Source of the DNA: Gracilibacillus orientalis
GTDB taxonomy: Bacteria; Bacillota; Bacilli; Bacillales; Amphibacillaceae
DNA: 64,000 bases
NCBI RefSeq assembly: GCF_900114645.1
Contig: NZ_FOTR01000002.1
Location: forward strand, 372,001-436,000
Direction of reading: 5' to 3'
The notes below the pieces were generated by a model that worked only from the letters and a program-made list of their open reading frames with translations, made no database searches and was not told the DNA's origin. Of the stretch, positions 46,659-55,329 are shown piece by piece. How positions within the stretch are numbered: the first letter of the stretch is position 1; each line of letters opens with the position of its first letter. The translations under genes and the position numbers were made by a program.

Positions 46659-46710
46659 GTTTTCTACCTTTTGAAAAGCAGGACCACTTTTAACTTCTGT
46701 TACATCACCA
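46659..46710 (-). pseudogene. 52-bp duplicated fragment of the Gfo/Idh gene
   Basis: Identical at all 52 positions to 48430-48481 inside the 5' part of the Gfo/Idh gene (codons around GDVTEVKSGPAFQK). Sequence on both sides differs, so this is an isolated fragment, not a gene. Confidence 0.85.
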
Positions 46711-46766
46711 TCCCCCTTAAAGACTTCCTTCACATGCCAATAGTTAGATCCCTCTTTCTTATTAAT

Positions 46767-47093
46767 TTACTTATCTTCTACTTCAATCAAATAATATTTT
46801 TGATCAAATCCCCCTCTATCTAAAAACTTCCTTTGTCTTACAGCTAATAATTCCTCTTTCGTTGTTCCGTGTATTTCTGCCATAGCGAAGATCACTTCCA
46901 ATAAATCTGCTAACTCCTCAACAGCTTCCTCATTATTCGCTGTCTGTTGATATTCCCTCCATTCTTCTTGAAATTTTTCATGTAACGCTGTATTGAATTG
47001 ACTTTTGTCTAAATGTTTCAATCGATATGCTAAGTTTTTCTTCTCTAGAATTTCTGGTATTTTATCACGTACTAACTTATTATAAGTTGGCAT
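46767..47093 (-). CDS. MazG-like nucleotide pyrophosphohydrolase
   Basis: A 108-residue all-alpha NTP pyrophosphatase of the MazG/phosphoribosyl-ATP pyrophosphohydrolase superfamily. The start NKLVRDKIPEI and the metal site EEWREYQ and EEAVEELADLLE are typical. It may hydrolyse non-canonical nucleotides. AAAGGA precedes the ATG. It is monocistronic. Confidence 0.85.
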   Translation of the reverse strand: MPTYNKLVRDKIPEILEKKNLAYRLKHLDKSQFNTALHEKFQEEWREYQQTANNEEAVEELADLLEVIFAMAEIHGTTKEELLAVRQRKFLDRGGFDQKYYLIEVEDK

Positions 47094-47189
47094 GGTATCA
47101 TCCTTTATTTAATTAAGTATTGGAATCACTTCTTATGAAACGCTCCAGATTACAATTCACAAATTCTCGGAGATTATGCTAAAAACGAG

Positions 47190-47273
47190 AAATGCATATA
47201 CTAATAACCCACAGCTACTACTGCGGGTTATAGATCAGCGGTTCCTCCAGAGGAATTGGCTATCGTTGTTTTG
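47190..47273 (-). repeat. Copy B of the structured repeat, 3' of the toxin gene
   Basis: Homologous to 31768-31852. On the minus strand it follows the toxin stop by about 15 bases and ends in the hairpin AACCCGCAG...CTGTGGGTT and TATTAG, which could terminate the toxin mRNA. Transcribed on the plus strand it would overlap the toxin 3' end, as type I antitoxin RNAs do. Confidence 0.65.
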
Positions 47274-47288
47274 ACAGACCTCTCCTAG

Positions 47289-47399
47289 TTACTTGTTGGG
47301 CAAATAGGTACTATTGGTTAAAGAAACTATCAATGCGAGCACTGCAACCAAGAAGGTACCCGAATAAAACAGTATCATAAAACTCTCATACATACTCAT
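47289..47399 (-). CDS. Holin-like type I toxin peptide
   Basis: A 36-residue peptide starting MSMYESFMILFYSGTF, with one membrane helix (about 8-27) and a polar end (YLPNK). It has the form of the putative holin-like toxins of Firmicutes: an M-S-x-Y-E-x start, a single helix and a Lys end. The upstream AAAGGGTGTGATGCCC is the usual ribosome binding region of that family. Such toxins insert in the membrane and are silenced by an antisense RNA; no antisense promoter was confirmed here. Confidence 0.7.
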   Translation of the reverse strand: MSMYESFMILFYSGTFLVAVLALIVSLTNSTYLPNK

Positions 47400-47521
47400 G
47401 GGCATCACACCCTTTCTATAAGGAGATTAACCGACCTAACCCTAAAAGAACGTTATCCACCTGAATTACATCACATGTCAAACAAAACATTTGATAGTTT
47501 TATTGCAGCTGTTTTTCCTTT

Positions 47522-48519
47522 TTAAAGTTTCTGTTTGAATGATCTAGTCATTTCTCCCATCACCCAATTAGTTCGCGCACCATTCAGTCCCGTACTTGGA
47601 CTTACGGCGCTTTCGTCTGTTAATTCTGCCATGATTGTCTCAATAAGAGGCTGATGTGCATGTTGAGGTGGTTCAAAACTCCATTGCTCTTCTCCACTTG
47701 CCTTTGTCAAAACAACCGGGGCATTACCAAAAGTTGAGAATGTAATCTTCCCTTTACTTCCGATGATTTCATTTACATCAACCTCATCATATGCCGAAAA
47801 ACACCAACTTCCAACACCATGAATACCTGATTCAAATCGATAGCTACCCGTCACAATATCTTCCACATGATAATTACCTGCCTGATTGGAAGCAAAACCA
47901 TGCACTTCCTTAATTGGCCCTAGTAAAAAATCTAATATATCCAGGGTATGACTGGCTAAGTCAAAAAACAGCCCTCCTCCTGATATTTCGGGCTGAAGAC
48001 GCCAAGGAAGATTCACTGAACTTTTGTGACCTCATCCGCTACTTGTTGATACTGTGTGGTGGATACAAAACGAATATCGCCAATTTCGTTATTTTCCAAT
48101 AACTTTTTGATTTTAACAAATTTAGACTGTGCTCTGCGGTAGTACGCAATAAATAAAGGCACATAAGCTTGATGACAAGCTTTAATCATTTCGGTGCATT
48201 CTGCCCAATTGAGTGCCATAGGCTTTTCCACATAAACAGGTTTGCCTGCCTTCGCTACTTTCAATGTATATTCCATATGTAATCCAGGAGGTGTAGCAAT
48301 ATATACTGCATCGACATCCGGATCATTGATAAGTGCATCTGCATTATCATACCATTTTGGAACTCCGTGTCTTTCCGCATAGTCTTTCGCCAATGCACCA
48401 GTTCTTCGCATAACCGCAACTAACTCTGCGTTTTCTACCTTTTGAAAAGCAGGACCACTTTTAACTTCTGTTACATCACCACAGCCAATAATGCCCCAGC
48501 GGACTTTTTTGAAGTTCAT
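47522..48519 (-). pseudogene. Gfo/Idh/MocA-family oxidoreductase split by a frameshift
   Basis: The N-terminal part (48519-48013, 168 residues) holds the Rossmann fold (GIIGCGDV) and the YVEKPMALN motif. The C-terminal part (48016-47522) begins at NLPWRLQPEISGGGLFFDLASHTLD, the usual second domain with the active-site Asp/His. Together they span 998 bases, one short of an ordinary 332-residue member. The two frames meet at 48013-48016 (GTGA). One missing base is the simple explanation; translation in two pieces is less likely. GGAG precedes the ATG. The sugar substrate is unknown. Confidence 0.82.
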
Positions 48520-48649
48520 GGGAATTTTCCTCCTCTATTTTCACAAGAATTTTAGTCTTTTATTGATTTTATTATCTCTAGTTTAGCATTAGTTGCAGCT
48601 GATGTTGAAAGTTAACCTATCACATTATGAAAATCTTAATCTAATCATT

Positions 48650-48703
48650 AAAAAAGTCCTGTCACTACCCCAAAATCCATCTTAGAAGTAGTAACAGGAC
48701 CTT
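48650..48703 (-). terminator. Terminator of the NhaC operon
   Basis: On the minus strand AAGGTCCTGTTACTAC pairs with GTAGTGACAGGACTT, with one G-U, followed by a run of T. Positions 48703-48688 and 48667-48650. Confidence 0.82.
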
Positions 48704-48871
48704 ATTCCAAAATTTAGATATTAATGTTCTTTTTCTGCCCACTCAAACTGATTTTATTCTCATCAAAATTACCAATAATGGACTTCCTTTCATGAGCAGA
48801 CTAGTAAATCGCTATAATTATTTCCAAGGTTTGTTCCTCCACCATTACACCTATAACAAGCTTTATCTATA

Positions 48872-50317
48872 TTAAGTCTCCGTATCATCTACATGATCAT
48901 CATCCAATTTACGAATTCCAAACCCACCAGTAATTGGAGCAAGGAATCCATATAATGCTGAGAATACAAATCCACCAAGGTTGAAAATTGCCCATGGTAA
49001 GAATTCGAAGTTATCGACCCCTAAAGTAGTTGCCATAAAAACCCCTGAAACAGTCCAAGGCATCAATGCCTCCGTAATAGTAATTGAATCCTCCATGTTT
49101 CGAGATAAGTTTACAGGGTGCAAATTCTTTTTCTTGTATACCTTTCCATAAATATCTTGAATAAGGAAATACGAAACAAGGGCATTGGACGTACAGTTGA
49201 TCACAGCAAAACCAGTAACTAGTGCAGATAATGTGATACTTCCGATTGTTTTCATATGCGCCATAATACTTTCCAAAATAGTGTTTAATGCCTGGGATAC
49301 TTCTAATGCTGATGCAAAGAAAAAAGCTACAAAAACAAAGAATGTTGCGTTGTACATAGAATAAAGACCGCCACGATTTAACAATGACTGTAAATCTTCA
49401 CTAATGACGTTTGCTTCCGTTCCCAGCATTTCCACATTAAACCCAGAAACAGCAGATGCAAATATATTAGCAAAAGAAGAACCCTGGAATACTAATCCAA
49501 TAATCATTGCAATAACAGATGAAGTGAATAACACAATTAGTGGTGGTTTTTTCATCAATGAGCCACCAATGACAACAACTGCAGGTAATAAAAGTACTAC
49601 GTTCAGGTTAAATAGTTGGTCAAGTCCTGCGGTCATTTCCTGAATACTCGCCAATTGTGTTGAGTCCGTTTCAATACCAAAACCTACAACCGTGAAAACG
49701 ATGATTGCAAGTATAGAAGATGGAATCGCCGAATAGAGCATATGTCTAATGTGTTCATACAAATTCGATCCTGCCGCAATGGAACTCATATTGGTCGTAT
49801 CCGATAGAGGAGATAATTTATCACCAAAATAAGCACCTGATACAACGGCACCAGCTGTTATCGCCAACGATAAATCCATTGTTTGGGCGATACTCATAAT
49901 TGCTACACCAATAGTTCCCGCTGCTCCCCATGAAGTACCAACACAGGTTGATACGATAGCCGTTACTAAGAAAGCAATTAAATATAGATAATTCGGATTA
50001 ATCATCTCTAGTCCATAATAAACAAAAAGAGGAATGGTACCTGCAATCATCCATGTTCCAATTAATAAGCCAATAGAAAATAAAATTAAAATGGCTGGAA
50101 GTGCCTTTTTGATTTTAGACCCCATTGTTTCAATGATCCTTTCCCAATTATGACCATGCAACACGGCAAAAATCGTAAACACAATCCCACCAAATAATAG
50201 CATCAGTTCAGCTGGATATTCTAATATACCAATACCTACAATAAAAATGGCTAATGAAATAACTATTGGAATTAATGCGGTACCAATAGAAGGACTTTTA
50301 ATGTTTTTTGCACTCAT
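48872..50317 (-). CDS. nhaC: NhaC-family Na+/H+ antiporter
   Basis: A 481-residue membrane protein with about 12 helices and the NhaC signatures GTSWGAAGTIGVA and GAYFGDKLSPLSDTTNMS. Members exchange Na+ for protons, though some import amino acids such as methionine. It lies 29 bases downstream of a PLP-dependent Cys/Met lyase gene, so a role in sulfur amino acid transport is possible. The ATG at 50317 has AGGGAG upstream and is preferred over 50341. Confidence 0.88.
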   Translation of the reverse strand: MSAKNIKSPSIGTALIPIVISLAIFIVGIGILEYPAELMLLFGGIVFTIFAVLHGHNWERIIETMGSKIKKALPAILILFSIGLLIGTWMIAGTIPLFVYYGLEMINPNYLYLIAFLVTAIVSTCVGTSWGAAGTIGVAIMSIAQTMDLSLAITAGAVVSGAYFGDKLSPLSDTTNMSSIAAGSNLYEHIRHMLYSAIPSSILAIIVFTVVGFGIETDSTQLASIQEMTAGLDQLFNLNVVLLLPAVVVIGGSLMKKPPLIVLFTSSVIAMIIGLVFQGSSFANIFASAVSGFNVEMLGTEANVISEDLQSLLNRGGLYSMYNATFFVFVAFFFASALEVSQALNTILESIMAHMKTIGSITLSALVTGFAVINCTSNALVSYFLIQDIYGKVYKKKNLHPVNLSRNMEDSITITEALMPWTVSGVFMATTLGVDNFEFLPWAIFNLGGFVFSALYGFLAPITGGFGIRKLDDDHVDDTET

Positions 50318-50346
50318 AAATAAGCTCTCCCTTAAAAACAAATTTT

Positions 50347-51504
50347 TTATAACTGTCGATATGCTTTTTCTAAATCGTTGATCTGCAATTCTGCACCTTC
50401 TAGCCCGATCGATAAACGAATTAGTCCTGGAGATATACCTTCTTCTATTAGCTGCTGTTCGTTATTATCTTTCACTGGAGATGTTACTAAGCTTTCAAAC
50501 CCTCCCCAGCTGACACCGATTTTAAATATTGATAAGGCATCAATAAATTTAGAAACACTAGCAAAGTTAGCGTCTTTGAGCTCAAAACTTAGTAAACCTG
50601 AAAACCCCTTCATTTGTTTTTCTAAGAAAGGAAATTGACTCTTTTCTAGACTTGGGTGATGAATTTTAACAATTTCATGTTTCGTACGTAAATAATCGAT
50701 AACCTTTAAAGCATTCTCTTGGTGTTGTTTGAGACGGATTGGTAAGGTACGTAATCCTCGATTAATTAAATACGCATCATGTGCTCCAAGTACAGCACCA
50801 TTCAGCTGATATCCATACTGAAAAATATCGTCAACTAAAGCCTGATCACCTATAACAGCTCCACCAACTACATCACTATGACCACCTATATACTTCGTAA
50901 GCGAATGGATCGACAAATTGAATCCTAGGGTTAACGGTTTTTGAAAAATTGGGGTAGACCATGTATTATCAATCGCTGTAATTATTCCCTTAGATTTGGC
51001 CAATTGTGCTATCGCTTGAAGATCAACCACTTTCATTAACATTGTTCCTGGGCTTTCTACGTAAATCAATTTGGTATTGTCTTGGATCGCTTCATGAATA
51101 TTGGTTAACTGATGATCTACAAAACTATACGATATGTTGAACTTTGATAGATACTTAATCAACTGTGTAGTTGCCCCATAAATATTATTGATCAATACAA
51201 CATGATCTCCGCTTTTTAGAAGCGTAAAAAACATTGCACTGATTGCTCCCATTCCTGAACTAAAGCATTTACATTGCTCCCCCTTTTCAAGAGCTGCTAA
51301 TTTCCTCTCTAGAATATTAACAGTAGGATTAACCCCTCTAGAATACACATAGTTTTCTCTTTCTAGTTTTTGTGCTTCTGTAAACTCCTTAAAACTTCTA
51401 AAGGCAAAAAGACTCGTCTGATAGATAGGAGGTGTAACTGCACCATTATGTTTATGGGGATCCTCCCCAAACTGAGTGCAGATTTCTTCATCAGTGTACG
51501 TCAT
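50347..51504 (-). CDS. PLP-dependent Cys/Met metabolism lyase
   Basis: A 385-residue enzyme of the cystathionine gamma-synthase/gamma-lyase/methionine gamma-lyase group. The PLP Lys is in SIHSLTKYIGGHSDVVGG (about residue 197), preceded by AIDNTWSTP. Family members differ mostly in substrate, and the sequence alone does not decide. It is the first gene of the operon with nhaC and lies opposite a GntR regulator. Ribosome binding is weak (AAGG). Confidence 0.87.
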   Translation of the reverse strand: MTYTDEEICTQFGEDPHKHNGAVTPPIYQTSLFAFRSFKEFTEAQKLERENYVYSRGVNPTVNILERKLAALEKGEQCKCFSSGMGAISAMFFTLLKSGDHVVLINNIYGATTQLIKYLSKFNISYSFVDHQLTNIHEAIQDNTKLIYVESPGTMLMKVVDLQAIAQLAKSKGIITAIDNTWSTPIFQKPLTLGFNLSIHSLTKYIGGHSDVVGGAVIGDQALVDDIFQYGYQLNGAVLGAHDAYLINRGLRTLPIRLKQHQENALKVIDYLRTKHEIVKIHHPSLEKSQFPFLEKQMKGFSGLLSFELKDANFASVSKFIDALSIFKIGVSWGGFESLVTSPVKDNNEQQLIEEGISPGLIRLSIGLEGAELQINDLEKAYRQL

Positions 51505-51556
51505 AAATTACTCAACCTTCTTTCTAAAGATATGCTTGAACATTAAATTGATTTTT

Positions 51557-51625
51557 GAATATTCTATCATACTTTCAACCTGTATGATAGGTCAGAATAT
51601 TCTGATGTTTATCTTTTTGTATAAT
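51557..51625. promoter_or_regulatory. Nested palindromes between the PLP lyase and GntR genes
   Basis: CTATCATAC (51564-51572) and GTATGATAG (51582-51590) are perfect inverted copies around nine bases, framed by GAATATTC at 51557-51564 and 51595-51602. TATAAT at 51620-51625 may be the -10 box of the GntR gene. This is the likely operator for both divergent promoters. Confidence 0.7.
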
Positions 51626-51683
51626 TGGATAAATAAGCGATGATATTATACACTTAAAACATGATCTTTTAGAGGTGAATAGC

Positions 51684-52367
51684 ATGAAAATATTAAAAAA
51701 ACAACGACTTTCGGAAATAGTCGCGGATGAAATAAAAAATTATATAAAAACGCAAAAACTCAATGAAGGAGACAAACTCCCGCCCATTACTTCACTCATC
51801 GAGACCTTGGGCATTGGCAGATCTTCACTAAGAGAGGCGCTGCAGTTGTTAGAAACACAAGGATATGTAGAAATCTTAAACGGAAAAGGTACCTACGTGA
51901 AACATAATAAACCTTTTCATATTCAGACTGCCTTCGAAATTGAAAATGAACGGCAATTTTTATTAGAAGTTTTAGAAGTCAGGGTTGCTTTAGAAGGGAA
52001 AGCTGTAGATTTAGCCGCAAGAAAAGCGACGCAAGCTGATATTGAGAAGATGGAATACCACTTAAAGGAATATATTAGGTGTATCAACAATAATGAAAGA
52101 GAAAAAGCAAATCTTTCTGACTCGTTATTCCATCAAACTATTTACGAAGCGGCAAAAAACGGGATGTTGAAAAGTATTATTGATTCTGTTTGGGATACCT
52201 TTCATCAATTTTGGAACGAACCATTTGGCATTGAAGATATATTTGATAAAAGCTATCCTTATCATGAAGATATGCTACAAGCTATAAAAGATCAGGATCC
52301 TGAAAAGGCTAATGATGCTTTTTTGAAAATCATGGATTCGGTTAGAACTTCGATTAAAGATATTTAA
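51684..52367 (+). CDS. FadR-type GntR-family regulator
   Basis: A 227-residue repressor with an N-terminal winged helix (residues 1-70, LIETLGIGRSSLREALQLLETQGYV) and an FCD ligand domain with metal-ligand residues (DSLFHQTIYEA, YPYHEDMLQAI). Set opposite the PLP lyase-nhaC operon with a shared palindromic region, it probably controls that operon in response to a substrate-like acid. The ATG at 51684 with AGAGGTG is preferred to a GTG at 51675. Confidence 0.9.
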   Translation: MKILKKQRLSEIVADEIKNYIKTQKLNEGDKLPPITSLIETLGIGRSSLREALQLLETQGYVEILNGKGTYVKHNKPFHIQTAFEIENERQFLLEVLEVRVALEGKAVDLAARKATQADIEKMEYHLKEYIRCINNNEREKANLSDSLFHQTIYEAAKNGMLKSIIDSVWDTFHQFWNEPFGIEDIFDKSYPYHEDMLQAIKDQDPEKANDAFLKIMDSVRTSIKDI

Positions 52368-52392
52368 ATAAGACCATACTGAGAAAAAACGG

Positions 52393-52430
52393 AAGAAAGC
52401 AACCCTTATGGTGATAAAGGTTGCTTTCTT
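52393..52430 (+). terminator. Bidirectional terminator
   Basis: AAGAAAGCAACC (52393-52404) / GGTTGCTTTCTT (52419-52430) with U-rich flanks. It serves the GntR gene and the end of the PTS operon. Confidence 0.85.
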
Positions 52431-52466
52431 TCTGTTAATAATTTGAAGTTCATGATATAATATTGT

Positions 52467-53309
52467 TTACATTAGTTGGAACAGTTTTGATTTTTCGATC
52501 ACGATATCTTTTATTCTATTATTGGCAGGTAATAGAAGTTTTCTTAAAGAAGTTAATGGCGTTGCTGAAGAGAATGTTTTATTAACTTCTTCAATATAAG
52601 ATTTGTTCAATTCTGTTCCAACATTTACTTTTTTCATTCCTTGAGAAACACATTTTCTCATGTCTTCATCCGATACACCGGTACCTCCATGAAGTACTAA
52701 TCCAACAGCTTCCATGTTGGTAGAAAGCTCAGCTAATAATTCAAAATTAATTTTTGCTTTTGATTTATACTGACCATGTGTCGTTCCTATCGCCACAGCT
52801 ATTGCATCTACTCCCGTTTCTCTGACAAATTTATAAGCATCTTCAGGGTGAGTATAAATGGCGTCTTCTTCGGATACCACCATACCATCTTCAGCTCCGC
52901 CGATTGTTCCGACTTCACCTTCTACTGAAGCATTTCTAGATTTGGCATAATCTGTCACTATTTTTGTGTTTTTAATATTTTCATCAATGTCTAAACTGGA
53001 ACCGTCATACATAACGGAAGTGTATCCTGCATCCATCGCTTTTTTTAGAAAATCAATAGATTTACAATGATCCATGTGTAGGCAAACATTTATCTCTAAT
53101 CTGTTCGATAACGTTTCAATACTAGATACCAATAAATCCAGTCCTATATATTCAGCTGTTCCGGGAGATGTTTGAATAATAATCGGTGCGTTGAGTTCCT
53201 TTGCACCTTCTAACATGGCAGGTAACATTTCCAGACAGTGAACATTAAAGGAGCCTATAGCCCGCTTTCCTTCGTTCTCTTCAAATAATTGATCCAAACT
53301 TTTCAACAT
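52467..53309 (-). CDS. Class II ketose-bisphosphate aldolase
   Basis: A 280-residue Zn-dependent TIM-barrel aldolase. Zn and catalytic positions are in LHMDHC, MYDGSSLDIDENI, VEGEVGTIGG, GTTHGQYK, LVLHGGTGVSDED and KVNVGTEL. It splits a ketose 1,6-bisphosphate (fructose, tagatose or a related sugar) to dihydroxyacetone phosphate and an aldehyde. As the last gene of the PTS operon it would act on the product of the neighbouring kinase. GAGGGG precedes the ATG. Confidence 0.9.
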   Translation of the reverse strand: MLKSLDQLFEENEGKRAIGSFNVHCLEMLPAMLEGAKELNAPIIIQTSPGTAEYIGLDLLVSSIETLSNRLEINVCLHMDHCKSIDFLKKAMDAGYTSVMYDGSSLDIDENIKNTKIVTDYAKSRNASVEGEVGTIGGAEDGMVVSEEDAIYTHPEDAYKFVRETGVDAIAVAIGTTHGQYKSKAKINFELLAELSTNMEAVGLVLHGGTGVSDEDMRKCVSQGMKKVNVGTELNKSYIEEVNKTFSSATPLTSLRKLLLPANNRIKDIVIEKSKLFQLM

Positions 53310-53323
53310 ATTTTATCCCCTCT

Positions 53324-53710
53324 CTACATGTTTCCCCTTATGGTGTCTTTCGTTAGTTTCATAAGGTCATCAGATTTTTGTAAATATACTTGTACTGCTT
53401 CACGATCTCCTTCTTTTGTAGCTTCTTTTCTTTTAATATTGTAGAGCTTAATCAAATCCGTAAATACTTTTCCTAAAGTCTTGTTTTGATCAATACTTTT
53501 CTCATAATACTTAATAGCATTATCATGATCTTCCATTTCAAAATATAAACTGCCTAACATATTGAAAATGTGTATTTGATCTTCACTTTCGGTACTTTCC
53601 AATTTTGTTAAATATTCTTCAATTTGTTCTGAGAGATGTTCTTTTTTTACCTCCTGCTGCTGTACTGTTTTTGTCTCGTTTTCTTTCTTTTTCTTTTTAA
53701 AAAATGGCAT
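53324..53710 (-). CDS. Small TPR protein in the PTS operon
   Basis: A 128-residue protein with a very basic start (FFKKKKKEN), then two or three TPR motifs (about 44-105, GSLYFEMEDHDNAIKYYEKSI). No signal peptide, so it is cytoplasmic, perhaps docking at the membrane or nucleic acids through the Lys patch. It is not a usual PTS component. The position between IIC and aldolase suggests a scaffold, which is only inference. GGAGGGAG precedes the ATG. Confidence 0.75.
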   Translation of the reverse strand: MPFFKKKKKENETKTVQQQEVKKEHLSEQIEEYLTKLESTESEDQIHIFNMLGSLYFEMEDHDNAIKYYEKSIDQNKTLGKVFTDLIKLYNIKRKEATKEGDREAVQVYLQKSDDLMKLTKDTIRGNM

Positions 53711-53722
53711 CGTCTCCCTCCT

Positions 53723-55009
53723 TTATGCAAATAAATTCATTATCGGCTGGATAAACCATTCAAATAATAAACCAGCAGTTACTGTATCAACATCTGTTGC
53801 TGTTGTATTAACAAATCCGAGACTATTCAAATGTGGTACTAGTAGAGCTGGAAGTAAGGTAATAAAGAATCCATGTGCTATACCGCCGATTAGTACGCCT
53901 CTTTTTCCTCCGACTGCATTCATAAATATACCTGCTGTTCCTCCTGCAAAGAAGTTAGTTAGCATACCAGGCAAAATCATAGCTAATCCAAACCATGGAA
54001 GCACAAACATTGCGATAACTGTACCAATCGTTGTCGTAATGAATCCTGCTGTCACTGCATTCGGTGCATATGGGAATAATACTGGACAATCTAATGCTGG
54101 CTTTGCATCAGGTACAACTTTTAGTGCAATACCTCTAAATGCTGGCACAATTTCAGCTAATAATAATCGAACACCAGAAAGTAGAACATATACACCTACA
54201 ACGAATTGAACAGCTTGTAAGAAAGCATAGACGATATAATTCACATCGCCGGATAGCTCTGATCCAAATTCACCTCCTGCAAAGATGGAGGTAATGACAT
54301 ATAGCGGTACCATCACCATAGCTACGGACAGGTACGTATCAGATAGAAATCCTAACCCTTTTGGAAATTTAATATTTTCGGTAGAGTCTGAATTTTTACC
54401 AACGACTTTGGAAATTCCAGCTGCAAACATATAGCCAATAGTACAAAAATGCCCTAACGCTATATCATCTGTTCCCGTAATTTTCTTTACAATCGGTTGT
54501 GCAATGGCAGGCATTGCTACGGCAAAAACACCACCGACTAAACCACCGACAAGAATTAATCCTATACCGGATAAGCCCGCCGCACTGCCAAATACAGTTG
54601 TCATTGTAGCCATCCATAATATTGCCTGACCTGTTAAGAAAATATATTTCCATCTGGTGAATCTAGCCAAAATAATGTTAAAGATAAATATAGCCAGAAA
54701 TGTTAATGCTATTTGATTTGCTAATCCTAAGTCATTCATTGCTTGCCCATTAATGGCCTCAATAGATGGTACGATACCTTCCATTCCAAAGCCTTCTGAG
54801 AAAATATCGCCAAAATATAGTAGTGAACCAACAATGATCGAAGAACCCGCAGATAGAACCAAAAATCCTAACATTGTCTTAAAACTGCCAGACATTACTT
54901 CACCAAAGGGCTTTCGCTGCAGTAATAGTCCAGCAAACGCAATTAATGCGATGGTGATAGAAGCCTGTGTTAAGATACTATTTATAATAAAGTCAATGAC
55001 TACCATCAT
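53723..55009 (-). CDS. PTS IIC, ascorbate/galactitol superfamily (UlaA/SgaT type)
   Basis: A 428-residue membrane protein with about 11 helices of the SgaT/UlaA family. It takes a polyol or sugar acid across the membrane while the IIB protein phosphorylates it. Signature segments such as AITGxxx-like PNAVTAGFITTTIG and FFAGGTAGIFMNAVGGKRG are seen. It follows the IIB gene by 15 bases. GGGGG lies before two consecutive ATG codons; the first is used. The substrate is unknown. Confidence 0.9.
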   Translation of the reverse strand: MMVVIDFIINSILTQASITIALIAFAGLLLQRKPFGEVMSGSFKTMLGFLVLSAGSSIIVGSLLYFGDIFSEGFGMEGIVPSIEAINGQAMNDLGLANQIALTFLAIFIFNIILARFTRWKYIFLTGQAILWMATMTTVFGSAAGLSGIGLILVGGLVGGVFAVAMPAIAQPIVKKITGTDDIALGHFCTIGYMFAAGISKVVGKNSDSTENIKFPKGLGFLSDTYLSVAMVMVPLYVITSIFAGGEFGSELSGDVNYIVYAFLQAVQFVVGVYVLLSGVRLLLAEIVPAFRGIALKVVPDAKPALDCPVLFPYAPNAVTAGFITTTIGTVIAMFVLPWFGLAMILPGMLTNFFAGGTAGIFMNAVGGKRGVLIGGIAHGFFITLLPALLVPHLNSLGFVNTTATDVDTVTAGLLFEWFIQPIMNLFA

Positions 55010-55024
55010 GATAACCCCCTTTAT

Positions 55025-55315
55025 TTATAACGCTCCTTTTGACTTTAAAACGGGAACTAGTTTTTCTTCAATTTCCTTCTTGTCTACTAGACGATCCAAA
55101 AAAATTAGATCCATTGATAAATCGTATCTTCTAAATTGCGATTCGAAATTTTTACCTGAAATAATAATGTCAGCTCTTGTCCCTGCGGCAGATGAAATAT
55201 CTGAATGATCTACAGATGCTTTCACTCCAATATCTTGCAGGACACTTTCCACACTCATTTGGCAAGCAAAGCTACTACCTAAACCCGCTCCACATACGAC
55301 TAATATTTGTAACAT
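55025..55315 (-). CDS. PTS IIB, lactose/ascorbate type
   Basis: A 96-residue cytoplasmic phosphocarrier with the phosphorylated Cys in LVVCGAGLGSS (Cys9). It receives phosphate from the IIA protein and passes it to the sugar in IIC. AAAGGAGGTG precedes the ATG, and the IIC gene follows directly. Confidence 0.9.
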   Translation of the reverse strand: MLQILVVCGAGLGSSFACQMSVESVLQDIGVKASVDHSDISSAAGTRADIIISGKNFESQFRRYDLSMDLIFLDRLVDKKEIEEKLVPVLKSKGAL

Positions 55316-55329
55316 GTTCTCACCTCCTT

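Noticed and set aside
48013-48519. Two separate small oxidoreductase genes coupled by GTGA
   Set aside because: The two parts are the two halves of one standard Gfo/Idh protein, and their joint length is one base short of an intact gene, so a frameshift is simpler.
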